Shown here one piece after another: positions 17,364 to 25,572 of a DNA stretch of 33,488 nucleotides. Location of the stretch: assembly GCA_035934315.1 (NCBI GenBank), contig DASYXZ010000201.1, forward strand, positions 1-33,488, in the 5' to 3' direction. The translations under genes were made by a program, and so were the position numbers. This stretch comes from DASYXZ01 sp035934315. Its GTDB lineage: Bacteria > Acidobacteriota > Terriglobia > UBA7540. Each line of letters opens with the position of its first letter. Positions within the stretch are counted from its first letter, which is position 1. The notes beneath the pieces were generated by a model. The model had not been told where the DNA came from. It searched no databases and saw nothing but the letters and a program-made list of their open reading frames with translations.

Positions 17364-18371
17364 TCATTTTTTCCCGGCCAGCGCTTTCTCCGCCGTCCGG
17401 TGAACAGCCTGCTCCGTTTCTGAATTCTTTCCCTCCGTGTTTTTGATCACTTCCCGGAAAAGCGCGTTGCCTTCCGGAGCATTTCCCGAGCGAAGCTGCA
17501 TATCAGCCGAAAGCAGCATCCAAAGTGGGTTGTGCGGGTAATCGCGCGCCAACTCCCGAAATAATTCAAGCGATTGCATGTACTTTTTTTCACTCTCCCG
17601 CGAATAGTTCTTTGCCAGGAAAAATTTTGCTTCCCCGCGGACCAGATCGCCTTTTTCAGAAGCTTGCTGAATTTGTTGCATGCCCAACTCGCGGTTACCT
17701 CCGGGCACGTTGCCGAGAACTCTTAAGAGCTTGATGGCTGGGGGCAGCGTATCGATAAAATAGTTGTAAGTCCCCAGGCCCAGATAAGCGTCGGTCAGGC
17801 GGGGATCCAGCTTGAGGGCGGAGAGCAAAAGCGCACGCATTTTTTTACCGGCTCGCGTGGTGGAAAGATCTTTTCCCCGCATGCCGGAGAGGCGGGCCTG
17901 GAGCCCATAGGCCATTCCCTCATAAAGAACGTTGCGGGCAACGTCTTGGTCAGCGTGAATGCGAGCTTCCGATAACCTGATCGTGGCATTGGTCAAATCC
18001 GAAAAGTGGTAATCCAAGGGTGAAATGTCCTGGCGGGCGACGTCGAAAACGTCCGGGTCAAGCAAATCGGCCGTAGTGAAGTAAATTTTCCACCAAGTCG
18101 CCTGGGCCTCCAGAACGTAGCCCAGGGGAGACTTTGTGTCGGTCAATTGGACCTGGCGGAAAATCTCGATGGCCGCATCCAGGTCGCCGTCCATCATCAG
18201 ATCAATCCCGCGACGGGCATATGCGCGGTCTTCGGATTCCGGAATAGCTGCCAGCCGCGCGGCCGCGCGAGGCCCGGCGGCGTGGCTGATTGCGGTGCAT
18301 AACACCAGCAGCAGCGCGACTTTGATTGTGGGAGTGGTCGCGATCGGAAATTTCGCTTTATTGCTTTGCAA
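17364..18371 (-). CDS. Secreted TPR-repeat protein of unknown function
   Basis: About 335 residues from the TTG at 18371, which has GAGGAG nine bases upstream and puts a signal peptide (IKVALLLVLCTAISHAAG) at the N-terminus. The longer frame from ATG 18446 buries that signal behind 25 extra residues and is less likely. The mature part is alpha-helical with TPR-like pairs: residues beginning AYARRGIDLMMDGDLDAAIE, the LTDAYLGLGTYNYF helix region, and C-terminal repeats such as YMQSLELFRELARDYPHNPL. This suggests a scaffold or assembly role in the periplasm. No enzymatic motif is visible. It is divergent from the DUF1080 gene. Confidence 0.75.
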   Translation of the reverse strand: MQSNKAKFPIATTPTIKVALLLVLCTAISHAAGPRAAARLAAIPESEDRAYARRGIDLMMDGDLDAAIEIFRQVQLTDTKSPLGYVLEAQATWWKIYFTTADLLDPDVFDVARQDISPLDYHFSDLTNATIRLSEARIHADQDVARNVLYEGMAYGLQARLSGMRGKDLSTTRAGKKMRALLLSALKLDPRLTDAYLGLGTYNYFIDTLPPAIKLLRVLGNVPGGNRELGMQQIQQASEKGDLVRGEAKFFLAKNYSRESEKKYMQSLELFRELARDYPHNPLWMLLSADMQLRSGNAPEGNALFREVIKNTEGKNSETEQAVHRTAEKALAGKK

Positions 18372-18565
18372 GCTGCATCTCTCCTCACCGGCTGCGCGGG
18401 TAAAATTATTTAAACTCGAACCCAAAAACAAATTCTCAAGAAGCATAGCCGACGAACAATTAAAATTGCAATCATGTGGTTTTCCGGGGTGCGTAGTTGA
18501 CAGGTTCAGCCGGCCCGCGATATGGTTGCTTGCAGCCAGGACGTTATTTGATCAGGAGAAAGATC

Positions 18566-19366
18566 ATGCGAAGAATAGTATTAACCACTATGAGTGTAGC
18601 CGCTCTGGCGGCGATTTGGTTATCCAGCTCAAATCTCCACATGACAGCCCAGGAAGTTCAGGCGCCGGGCGGGTGGAAGATCCATGACCGCAACCGTCCG
18701 CAGCCGCCCGTCATTACACCGGGCGAGTGCAGCACGCAGGGCCACCCGGGCCGGCCGCCCTCTGACGCCACAATTCTTTTTAATGGCAAAGACCTCTCGA
18801 ATTGGGAAAGCCTGGACGGAAGTCCGGCGAAATGGAAGGTGGGAAAAGGCTACTTTGAGACCGTCCCCAAGACGGGGAACATCCGCACCAAGGCGAGTTA
18901 TGGCGACTGCCAGCTCCACGTGGAATATATGCCGCCCAATCCGCCGCATGGCGTGGACCAGGACCGCGGCAACAGCGGCGTGTATCTGCACAGCCTGTAC
19001 GAAATCCAGGTGCTCGATTCCTACCAGAGCAAAACTTATCCCGACGGGCAGGCGGCCGCCGTTTACGGAGAGTATCCGCCGCTCGTCAACGCCTGCCGTC
19101 CGCCCGGCCAGTGGACCACCTACGACATTATTTTCCACGGCCCGCGTTTTGATTCAGACGGCAAGCTCACGCGTCCCGCCACCGTGACCGTGCTGCACAA
19201 CGGCGTTCTGGTGCAGGACCACGTGAGCCTGGTGGGCCCCACCGAACACATGAAGCGCCTGCCTTATCATGTGACGCCGGATAAATTGCCCTTGATGCTC
19301 CAGGACCATAACCATCCGGTGCGCTATCGCAATTTGTGGATTCGGGAATTGGGAGAGGGGCAGTAG
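18566..19366 (+). CDS. DUF1080 (3-keto-disaccharide hydrolase-like) secreted protein
   Basis: A 266-residue protein with a signal peptide (MRRIVLTTMSVAALAAIWLS) and one DUF1080 domain (PF06439) of concanavalin-like jelly-roll fold, about residues 60-265. Family features are ILFNGKDLSNWESLDGSPAK, the DCQLHVEYMPP strand, GNSGVYLHSLYEIQVLDSY and the C-terminal LMLQDHNHPVRYRNLWIREL. The domain is abundant in Planctomycetes and Acidobacteria and is linked to glycan breakdown. Some members hydrolyse 3-keto-glycosides. AGGAG lies seven bases before the ATG. The upstream extension to 18497 has no signal for initiation. Substrate unknown. Confidence 0.88.
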   Translation: MRRIVLTTMSVAALAAIWLSSSNLHMTAQEVQAPGGWKIHDRNRPQPPVITPGECSTQGHPGRPPSDATILFNGKDLSNWESLDGSPAKWKVGKGYFETVPKTGNIRTKASYGDCQLHVEYMPPNPPHGVDQDRGNSGVYLHSLYEIQVLDSYQSKTYPDGQAAAVYGEYPPLVNACRPPGQWTTYDIIFHGPRFDSDGKLTRPATVTVLHNGVLVQDHVSLVGPTEHMKRLPYHVTPDKLPLMLQDHNHPVRYRNLWIRELGEGQ

Positions 19367-19385
19367 GTACACGCAACCAAGGTAA

Positions 19386-19420
19386 GCAGCGATGCTGCGA
19401 ATTCCGCTGAGAGCGGTTTA
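19386..19420. terminator. Two small hairpins between convergent DUF1080 and kdpC genes
   Basis: GCAGC-GAT-GCTGC (19386-19398) is followed by CCGCT-GAG-AGCGG (19404-19416) and TTTA. Both stems are perfect 5-bp stems in a 51-bp convergent gap, consistent with a short bidirectional terminator. The U-tract is weak. Confidence 0.35.
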
Positions 19421-19999
19421 CTTCCGTGGGAATTCGCGGTCCAGTGCCAGATTGAGTTCCAACACATTCACCCGCGGCTCGCCCAAAAATCCAAGCTGGC
19501 GTTCCTGGATGTGGCCCGCGATTAGTTCATTTACTTTCTTCAAAGCGACGCCGCGCGCCCTGGCAATGCGCGCCGCCTGTGCTTCGACGGCAGCGGGGCT
19601 CAGGTCCGGATCCAGTCCGCTGGCGGACGTGCTGACCAGATCAGACGGGATGGGTCCCGTGTAGTCCGGGTTTTCCTTGCGGAATTTATCCACTGAAGCT
19701 TTTACGCGATCAATTAATTTCTGATTCATCGGGCCGTAGTTTGAGCCGCCCGACGAAGTGGGATCGTAGCCGTCGTTGCCGGCGGCCGAAGGCCGCGGCT
19801 GGAAATACCCGGGCTTGGCAAAGTTCTGGCCGATAAGTGAAGAACCTACCACTTGGCCATTTACCGAGACGAGACTGCCGTTGGCTTTATCGCCGAATAG
19901 CAATTGGCAGAGGCCGGTGACTACTCCGGGATAGATGATCCCGGTGAGAATGGTAAAGAAGAGCGTGATTCGAATTGCGGGATTGAATTGTTTGAGCAT
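19418..19999 (-). CDS. kdpC: K+-transporting ATPase subunit C
   Basis: A 193-residue KdpC, the single-span subunit of the KdpFABC high-affinity potassium pump that stabilises ATP binding by KdpB. The N-terminal membrane helix is IRITLFFTILTGIIYPGVVT. The family blocks GSSLIGQNFAKPGYFQPRPS and LDPDLSPAAVEAQAARIARA are intact. AAGGAG precedes two adjacent ATGs, and the second (19999) has the better spacing. It is the last gene of the kdp structural set and follows kdpB by 77 bp. That gap contains the repetitive AGTCAGAAGTCAGAA. Confidence 0.96.
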   Translation of the reverse strand: MLKQFNPAIRITLFFTILTGIIYPGVVTGLCQLLFGDKANGSLVSVNGQVVGSSLIGQNFAKPGYFQPRPSAAGNDGYDPTSSGGSNYGPMNQKLIDRVKASVDKFRKENPDYTGPIPSDLVSTSASGLDPDLSPAAVEAQAARIARARGVALKKVNELIAGHIQERQLGFLGEPRVNVLELNLALDREFPRK

Positions 20000-20076
20000 C
20001 ATCGTCTCCTTCTTGAGAAATCAGAAAGCAAAAAAGACCTGGTGGATCATGGCGTTCTGACTTCTGACTTCACTGT

Positions 20077-22188
20077 TCACGCCAGCCTCATCCAAACCAG
20101 CAACTGGTCAATCAGCCAAATTCCCGGGAACGGCGCGATGATTCCACCCACGCCATAGATCAGCAGGTTGCGGCGCAATAAACTGGCCGCGCCTTGCGGC
20201 CGATACTTTACGCCGCGCAAGGCGAGCGGCACGAGCGCAATAATAATCAGCGCATTGAAGATCACGGCCGCCAGCACGGCACTCTGCGGCGTGTGCAGAT
20301 GCATGATGTTCAATGCCCCCAAAGCCGGATAGGTGGTCATAAACATGGCCGGAATAATGGCGAAGTATTTGGCCACATCGTTGGCGATGGAAAAAGTAGT
20401 GAGCGCGCCGCGCGTGATCAACAATTGTTTGCCGATGGCCACCACATCCACGAGCTTGGTGGGGTTACTGTCAAGGTCAACCATGTTGCCGGCTTCTTTG
20501 GCGGCGGCCGTGCCGGTATTCATAGCCAGGCCCACGTCGGCCTGGGCCAGCGCCGGAGCGTCGTTGGTACCGTCGCCGGTCATGGCCACCAGGCGGCCTT
20601 GTCCCTGCTCTTTTTTGATGTAGTCCATCTTGTCTTTGGGCGTGGCCTGCGCCAGGAAGTCATCTACTCCTGCTTCTTGCGCGATGGCCGCCGCAGTAAG
20701 TGGATTGTCACCGGTGATCATCACAGAACGTATACCCATGGCGCGGAGTTGCGCCAGGCGATCGCGCATGCCACCTTTAACGATATCCTTCAGATGGACC
20801 AAGCCGAGCAGACGCGGTCCGTCCGCCACGGCGAGCGGAGTGCCGCCGGAGCGCGAGATTCGGTCGGACCCTTCCTGGAAAGAAGATGGCGCCGTCCCGC
20901 CCTCGTCGTGCACGAATTTGATAATTGCCTCCGTGGCGCCCTTGCGCAGGTGGCGGCCATCAAAATCCACGCCGCTCATGCGCGTGTAAGCGGAAAATGG
21001 AATGAATCGCGCTTCCAAATCCCGGACCTCGCGGCCCCGGAGGCCGTACTTCTCTTTCGCCAAAACCACAATGGAGCGCCCTTCCGGCGTCTCATCCGCC
21101 AGGCTGGAAAGCTGCGCAGCGTCAGCGAGCTCCGATTCAGATATGCCCGCGGCGGCAATAAACTCGACGGCCTGCCGGTTGCCCAGCGTGATGGTTCCGG
21201 TTTTGTCGAGCAGTAGCGTATTGACGTCGCCCGAGGCTTCCACGGCTTTGCCGCTCATGGCCAGCACGTTGTGCTGCATCACGCGGTCCATCCCTGCGAT
21301 GCCGATGGCGGAGAGCAAGCCGCCGATGGTGGTGGGGATCAGGCACACCAGAAGAGATACGAGAACCGTCACCGATGGAACGCTGCCCGCGCCTGCTGAG
21401 GCGACGCTGTAGACTGCGTAAGGTTCAAGCGTCACCACCGCCAGCAAAAAAATGAGGGTCAATCCCGCGATCAAAATGTTGAGCGCAATTTCGTTGGGAG
21501 TCTTTTGGCGCTCGGCGCCCTCTACGAGGGCAATCATGCGGTCCAAAAAAGTTTCGCCGGGATTGGAAGTAATCTTGATTTGAATCTTGTCTGACAATAC
21601 CTTGGTCCCGCCCGTCACGGCGCTGCGGTCTCCGCCTGATTCACGAATCACGGGAGCGCTTTCGCCGGTGATGACGGACTCATCCACGGTCGCGATACCC
21701 GCGATCACTTCGCCGTCGCTCGGAATCAGGTCACTGGCTTCGCACACGACAATATCCCCGGCGCGAAGTTTTGAAGCGGGCACAATCTCGATTTCGCCAC
21801 TCGCGACTATCCGCTTCCCCATGGCGTCAGTCTTGGTCTTGCGCAGGGTGTCCGCCTGGGCCTTGCCCCGCGCTTCGGCCATCGCTTCAGCGAAATTGGC
21901 AAACAGCACGGTGAACCAGAGCCAAAGGGCAATTTGGAGTTGGAAGCCGATACCAACTGCTCCCCTGAAGATGTCGCGCAGCAGGAAAACCGAGGTGATA
22001 GCCGCGCCCACTTCCACCACAAACATCACCGGATTCTTGATGACGAGGGCGGGGTTTAATTTGATGAACGATTCTTTGGTTGCCCGCTTGACGATCTCAG
22101 GATCAAACAAGGGGCGGGCGAGCACCAGCTTTTTGGGCAGGAGCGTCTGGACATCATCAATCGTTTTCTGCGGTAGGGCTGTGGCCAT
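20077..22188 (-). CDS. kdpB: K+-transporting P-type ATPase subunit B
   Basis: A 703-residue P-type ATPase (type IA) that powers K+ uptake through KdpA. The phosphorylation motif DKTGTIT has its Asp at 328. TGES (actuator, VITGESAPV), the hinge MTGDGTNDAPALAQADVGLA and the nucleotide-binding KGA motif are all present. Membrane segments lie near residues 45-85 and 235-290 and in the C-terminal 130 residues. GGAG precedes the ATG. The start is two bases after the kdpA stop, so translation is probably coupled. It is somewhat longer than E. coli KdpB (682). Confidence 0.98.
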   Translation of the reverse strand: MATALPQKTIDDVQTLLPKKLVLARPLFDPEIVKRATKESFIKLNPALVIKNPVMFVVEVGAAITSVFLLRDIFRGAVGIGFQLQIALWLWFTVLFANFAEAMAEARGKAQADTLRKTKTDAMGKRIVASGEIEIVPASKLRAGDIVVCEASDLIPSDGEVIAGIATVDESVITGESAPVIRESGGDRSAVTGGTKVLSDKIQIKITSNPGETFLDRMIALVEGAERQKTPNEIALNILIAGLTLIFLLAVVTLEPYAVYSVASAGAGSVPSVTVLVSLLVCLIPTTIGGLLSAIGIAGMDRVMQHNVLAMSGKAVEASGDVNTLLLDKTGTITLGNRQAVEFIAAAGISESELADAAQLSSLADETPEGRSIVVLAKEKYGLRGREVRDLEARFIPFSAYTRMSGVDFDGRHLRKGATEAIIKFVHDEGGTAPSSFQEGSDRISRSGGTPLAVADGPRLLGLVHLKDIVKGGMRDRLAQLRAMGIRSVMITGDNPLTAAAIAQEAGVDDFLAQATPKDKMDYIKKEQGQGRLVAMTGDGTNDAPALAQADVGLAMNTGTAAAKEAGNMVDLDSNPTKLVDVVAIGKQLLITRGALTTFSIANDVAKYFAIIPAMFMTTYPALGALNIMHLHTPQSAVLAAVIFNALIIIALVPLALRGVKYRPQGAASLLRRNLLIYGVGGIIAPFPGIWLIDQLLVWMRLA

Positions 22189-22190
22189 AT

Positions 22191-24053
22191 TTAACTCCAG
22201 ATCGGGAAGTGCAATGCTTGCAAGATAGAGAAAAGCTTGCCCTGGTGTAACAGAAAGTGTTCGACAATCGGACCGAGGGCGAGAGCGGGAAAGAACGTGA
22301 GCGCCGCAATCAGGATGACGGTTCCCACAAAAAGGCCGATGAATAAGGGCCCATGCGTTGGAAAGGTCCCGCTGGTCGCTGGGATCTTCTTCTTCTCCGC
22401 CAAGCTGCCTCCCACCGCAATCAGCGGAATCAAGAACAGAAAACGTCCGATCAACGTGGCCAATCCCAGCGTCAGGTTATAGTAAGGTGTATTCACGCTG
22501 ATGCCGGCAAACGCGCTCCCATTGTTTTCAGTGGCGCTCGAATATGCATACAGGATTTCGCTGAATCCGTGGGGACCACTGTTGTTGAGATTGGCCGTCG
22601 GCGGAACGCTGGCAGCAGGCGCGGGATTCGGTTTGCCCGCTGCGGGATTCCAGTATTTGCCATGGTCCCAATTGAGTTTGACTACCGAGGTGACGCCAGC
22701 AAACACCAGGATGCTCAAAGATGTGGCGATGATGGCCAGCATGGACATCTTGACTTCTTTGGATTCAATCTTCTTGCCGAGGTATTCCGGCGTGCGGCCC
22801 ACCATCAGGCCCGCGATAAAAACCGCCACAATCGCGTAAAGCAGAATGCCATAAAGCCCGGCGCCCACGCCGCCAAAGATCACTTCGTCTGTCTGGATGT
22901 TCAGCAGCAGGACAAGGCCGGCAAGGGGCGTAAAGCTGTCGTGCCAACTGTTGATAGCGCCGCAACTCACGGCTGTCGTGGCGGTGGCAAAAATCGAGGA
23001 CGCCGGAATGCCAAATCGAACTTCTTTACCTTCCATGTTCCCGCCCGGCTGAGTCGCGGTCGGCGTGTTCTGCACACCCAGCCCGGTGAGAATCGGATTC
23101 CCGGCTTGTTCTTGGGAATACACCACGAACAGTCCGGCAAAAAACATCAAGCCGCAAGCAGCAAAGATCGCCCAACCTTGCCGTGTGTCGCGAACCATGC
23201 GGCCAAAGGTGTAGGTGAGGGCGGCGGGAATTGCCAGGATGCAGAGCATCTGCAAGAAATTTGTGAAAGGCGTGGGATTCTCAAATGGATGAGAGGAATT
23301 GGCATTAAAAAACCCACCCCCATTGCTACCCAGCAACTTAATGGCTTCTTGTGAGGCGATGGGTCCCTGCGCGAGGGTTTGGGTGGCGCCCTCCACCGTT
23401 TTGATCTGGTCGTATGGCTTGAAGTTCTGGATGACGCCTTGCGAGCAATACGCGAGCGCGGCGATGAGCGACAAGGGAAGCAGCAGGTATAGAATGCCGC
23501 GCGTGAGATCAACCCAGAAATTGCCCACGTTTTTCGTTTCGTGCCGGGCGAAGCCGCGGACCATGACGAGAGCCGCGCAAATGCCCACGACAGGCGAGGC
23601 GAAGTTCTGCACCGCGAGCGCTGCCATCTGCACGAAATAGCTCATCGTCGATTCGCCGCTGTAAGCCTGCCAGTTCGTGTTGGTCAGAAAACTGTTTGCT
23701 GTATTGAACGCCAGGTCGGGCGTCATCGGCGTCGCCCAAGACGGGGCATGGGACGTCCCGAAGTGCATCGGGTTGAAAGGTAAAATACCCTGAAGGCGCT
23801 GAATGACGTATACGAATAGGAAACTGACCACGCTGAAAGCGAGTAGCGAGGCCGTATACTGCGTCCATCGTTGTTCTTCTTCTTCGTGGATGCCGCACGA
23901 CCGGTAGACGAGACGTTCGATCGGCCGGATCACTGGATGCAGGACCGTCGGCTCGCCCTCAAAGACTTTCGCCATAAAAACACCCAAAGGCTTGGTGATG
24001 GCCAAAATCATCAGAAAATAAATGGCGATATTAAACAGTCCCATCGATGTCAT
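22191..24053 (-). CDS. kdpA: K+-transporting ATPase subunit A
   Basis: A 620-residue KdpA, the channel-like subunit that binds and conducts K+. About ten to twelve membrane segments and the four selectivity-filter regions are recognisable (for example FNTANSFLTNTNWQAYSG, KLLGSNGGGFFNANSSHPFE, TATTAVSCGAINSWHD, SSATENNGSAFAGIS). It is longer than the E. coli protein (557) because of an extra loop of about 40 residues rich in Pro, Asn and Ala (about 455-500). GAGGAGG lies four bases before the ATG at 24053. It follows kdpF by nine bases. Confidence 0.98.
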   Translation of the reverse strand: MTSMGLFNIAIYFLMILAITKPLGVFMAKVFEGEPTVLHPVIRPIERLVYRSCGIHEEEEQRWTQYTASLLAFSVVSFLFVYVIQRLQGILPFNPMHFGTSHAPSWATPMTPDLAFNTANSFLTNTNWQAYSGESTMSYFVQMAALAVQNFASPVVGICAALVMVRGFARHETKNVGNFWVDLTRGILYLLLPLSLIAALAYCSQGVIQNFKPYDQIKTVEGATQTLAQGPIASQEAIKLLGSNGGGFFNANSSHPFENPTPFTNFLQMLCILAIPAALTYTFGRMVRDTRQGWAIFAACGLMFFAGLFVVYSQEQAGNPILTGLGVQNTPTATQPGGNMEGKEVRFGIPASSIFATATTAVSCGAINSWHDSFTPLAGLVLLLNIQTDEVIFGGVGAGLYGILLYAIVAVFIAGLMVGRTPEYLGKKIESKEVKMSMLAIIATSLSILVFAGVTSVVKLNWDHGKYWNPAAGKPNPAPAASVPPTANLNNSGPHGFSEILYAYSSATENNGSAFAGISVNTPYYNLTLGLATLIGRFLFLIPLIAVGGSLAEKKKIPATSGTFPTHGPLFIGLFVGTVILIAALTFFPALALGPIVEHFLLHQGKLFSILQALHFPIWS

Positions 24054-24062
24054 GATGCCTCC

Positions 24063-24146
24063 TCAAAACTTCTCCGGCCGCAGGAGTGCGTAAACCAGAT
24101 ACCCGAATAAAAGAAATGCAGCGACACCGGCAATGATGTAGTCCAT
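24063..24146 (-). CDS. kdpF: K+-transporting ATPase small subunit F
   Basis: A 27-codon gene, too short for usual gene callers. It encodes a single hydrophobic helix (MDYIIAGVAAFLLFGYLVYA) followed by a short charged tail ending RPEKF. Position immediately before kdpA, length and the terminal RPE pattern identify KdpF, the lipid-like stabilising peptide of the Kdp complex. AGGAG lies five bases upstream of the ATG. Confidence 0.88.
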   Translation of the reverse strand: MDYIIAGVAAFLLFGYLVYALLRPEKF

Positions 24147-24155
24147 AACAACTCC

Positions 24156-24221
24156 TGTAGCGCCGACCTCCAGGGCGGCACGTTACATCTTAAAAATGCC
24201 GACCTGATGGTCGGCCCTACA
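24156..24221. repeat. REP-like double palindrome inside the kdp operon
   Basis: The ends are TGTAG (24156) and CTACA (24221). Within lies a perfect hairpin GCCGACC-TGAT-GGTCGGC (24198-24215) and a second, imperfect copy CGCCGACCTCCAGGGCGGC. It resembles dispersed 'GCCGACCTCCAGGTCGGC' palindromes. It separates kdpF from the next small gene and overlaps that gene's stop codon. Confidence 0.6.
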
Positions 24222-24300
24222 ACTTGTCACACGCCTTGGTAAAGGCCCAGCAGCCAACAAAAAACAGCGCTCCAATCAAAATGTAAATCACATCAAGCAT
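24217..24300 (-). CDS. Small membrane peptide upstream of kdpF
   Basis: A 27-codon frame, MLDVIYILIGALFFVGCWAF then TKACDKL, giving one membrane helix with a short cytoplasmic or periplasmic tail. Its start overlaps the end of the preceding Usp-like gene by eight bases, so it is probably translationally coupled. It is the same size as KdpF. I recall similar peptides ending in a CDRL/CDKL motif just upstream of kdpF in other bacteria, but this is memory rather than a search. The role is unknown; an accessory Kdp peptide is possible. Confidence 0.62.
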   Translation of the reverse strand: MLDVIYILIGALFFVGCWAFTKACDKL

Positions 24301-24808
24301 GGCATTCACCTCTGCGCTGCAAAGCTGCAAATATGACGCGATATCCGTGTTGTTCGAGCATTTTCGCAATGCGCGCGGCCTTGGAAGGCCACCAGGTCTT
24401 TTTGCCGCCGACCACCACCAACGCTCCCGGACGAAGAACCTTCAGCACGGTTTGTCGCTTGTCCCGGCAAAGATATAATTGGATGCCGGTTTCCAAATCC
24501 CCTTGTGCTCCCTGACAGGCCAAATCCTGGAGGCGCCGCAATGTGAAAGATAGAGAAACAGGCGGACGGCTGATGGGAAACGCCAGGGGAACAACTTGCG
24601 CTGCGATTAAATTAATTCGTGCTTCAAGGTTTTGCGCCAGCTTTCCGGCGGCTTCCAGGGCGGCCAGTGTGCCTCGCTCATCAGTAAAGATTACGTAAAC
24701 CTCAAGCTTTGGATTTCCATCCCCTCCCGCCGCATCCGGAGGCGGGGCGAAACTTGATGCAAGTCGCGATGCATCGATCGTTTGGATGATCATCAGCGTG
24801 ACCCACAT
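24293..24808 (-). CDS. Usp-like alpha/beta protein within the kdp operon
   Basis: About 171 residues with no confident family. A core pattern is visible: strand VYVIFTDERGTLAALEAAGK, strand ARINLIAAQVVP, strand GALVVVGGKK and a final helix-strand (AKMLEQHGYRVIFAAL). This alternation resembles a universal-stress-protein / nucleotide-binding fold, but the Usp ATP motif (GxxGxxxxxxxxxG[ST]) is not present. It sits between kdpE (53 bp upstream) and the small membrane peptides, all on one strand, so it is probably co-expressed with the pump and may modulate the Kdp sensor. The first Met is assumed; a second at 24793 is also possible. Confidence 0.7.
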   Translation of the reverse strand: MWVTLMIIQTIDASRLASSFAPPPDAAGGDGNPKLEVYVIFTDERGTLAALEAAGKLAQNLEARINLIAAQVVPLAFPISRPPVSLSFTLRRLQDLACQGAQGDLETGIQLYLCRDKRQTVLKVLRPGALVVVGGKKTWWPSKAARIAKMLEQHGYRVIFAALQRRGECHA

Positions 24809-24861
24809 TCAGACTACTCGGGGCCGCACAAAGATGTCATAAGTAAAAGCTAAGGATATTA

Positions 24862-25572
24862 TTAGGATTTTTCAGGGAAGGAGAATCGGTATCCAACCCA
24901 CGGCTCGGTGAGCAGGAACTTGGGCTTGGCGGGATCGGCTTCAATTTTCTTGCGGAGTTGGTTGACGAACACGCGCAGGTACTCCGTCTCTTCGCCGTAA
25001 TCAGGTCCCCAAACGTATTGCAACAGCTCGCGATGCGGCACGGCCTTGTTCGCATGAGTAACCAGGTAATGCAGCAGGTCAAATTCCTTGGGTGTCATGC
25101 GCACGTTACGCCCGCGACTCGTCACGGTGCGGGCGGCAAAATCAATGGTTAATCCCTGGGCCGCAAACGAGATTGGCGTTTCGTCAACGTCCTGGGTGAT
25201 GCGGCGCAGGTTGGCGCGGATGCGCGCCAGCAATTCCTGGGTGCCGAAAGGTTTCACCACGTAATCGTCCGCGCCAGAATCGAGCGCGCGAACTTTATCT
25301 TTTTCGCTGTTCCGCACCGACAGCATAATGATGGGCACGTCCGACGTTTCTCGAATTTCCCGGCAAACTTCAAAACCGCTCATGCCGGGCAGGTTGATAT
25401 CCACAATGGCAAGATCCGGACGCTCCTCACCCAATTTTTCCATGGCTTCCTCGCCGCTACGCGCGTCTTGCACCATGTAGCCACCCGCCACCAGGGCCGT
25501 CCGGAGGACGCGGCGAATTTGCGGTTCGTCGTCCACCACAAGGATTCTGGCCGAAGTCATCGAAGTGGTCAT
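24862..25572 (-). CDS. kdpE: Kdp response regulator (OmpR family)
   Basis: A 236-residue regulator. The receiver domain (about 8-122) has phospho-acceptor Asp58 (LAIVDINLPGM) and switch Lys in DYVVKPF. A C-terminal winged helix carries the OmpR signature (MTPKEFDLLHYLVTHANKAV followed by HRELLQYVWG). The ATG at 25572 is preceded by GAGGAG, and its ATGA overlaps the stop of the sensor-kinase gene by four bases, so the two are coupled. An upstream extension to 25692 would lie wholly inside the kinase gene and is rejected. Position beside kdpFABC and the KdpD halves supports the kdpE assignment. Confidence 0.95.
   Translation of the reverse strand: MTTSMTSARILVVDDEPQIRRVLRTALVAGGYMVQDARSGEEAMEKLGEERPDLAIVDINLPGMSGFEVCREIRETSDVPIIMLSVRNSEKDKVRALDSGADDYVVKPFGTQELLARIRANLRRITQDVDETPISFAAQGLTIDFAARTVTSRGRNVRMTPKEFDLLHYLVTHANKAVPHRELLQYVWGPDYGEETEYLRVFVNQLRKKIEADPAKPKFLLTEPWVGYRFSFPEKS

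Noticed and set aside
20194..23354. Long plus-strand frames (about 330-340 codons) opposite kdpB and kdpA
   Set aside because: These are shadows of the kdp genes, caused by high GC at third codon positions.
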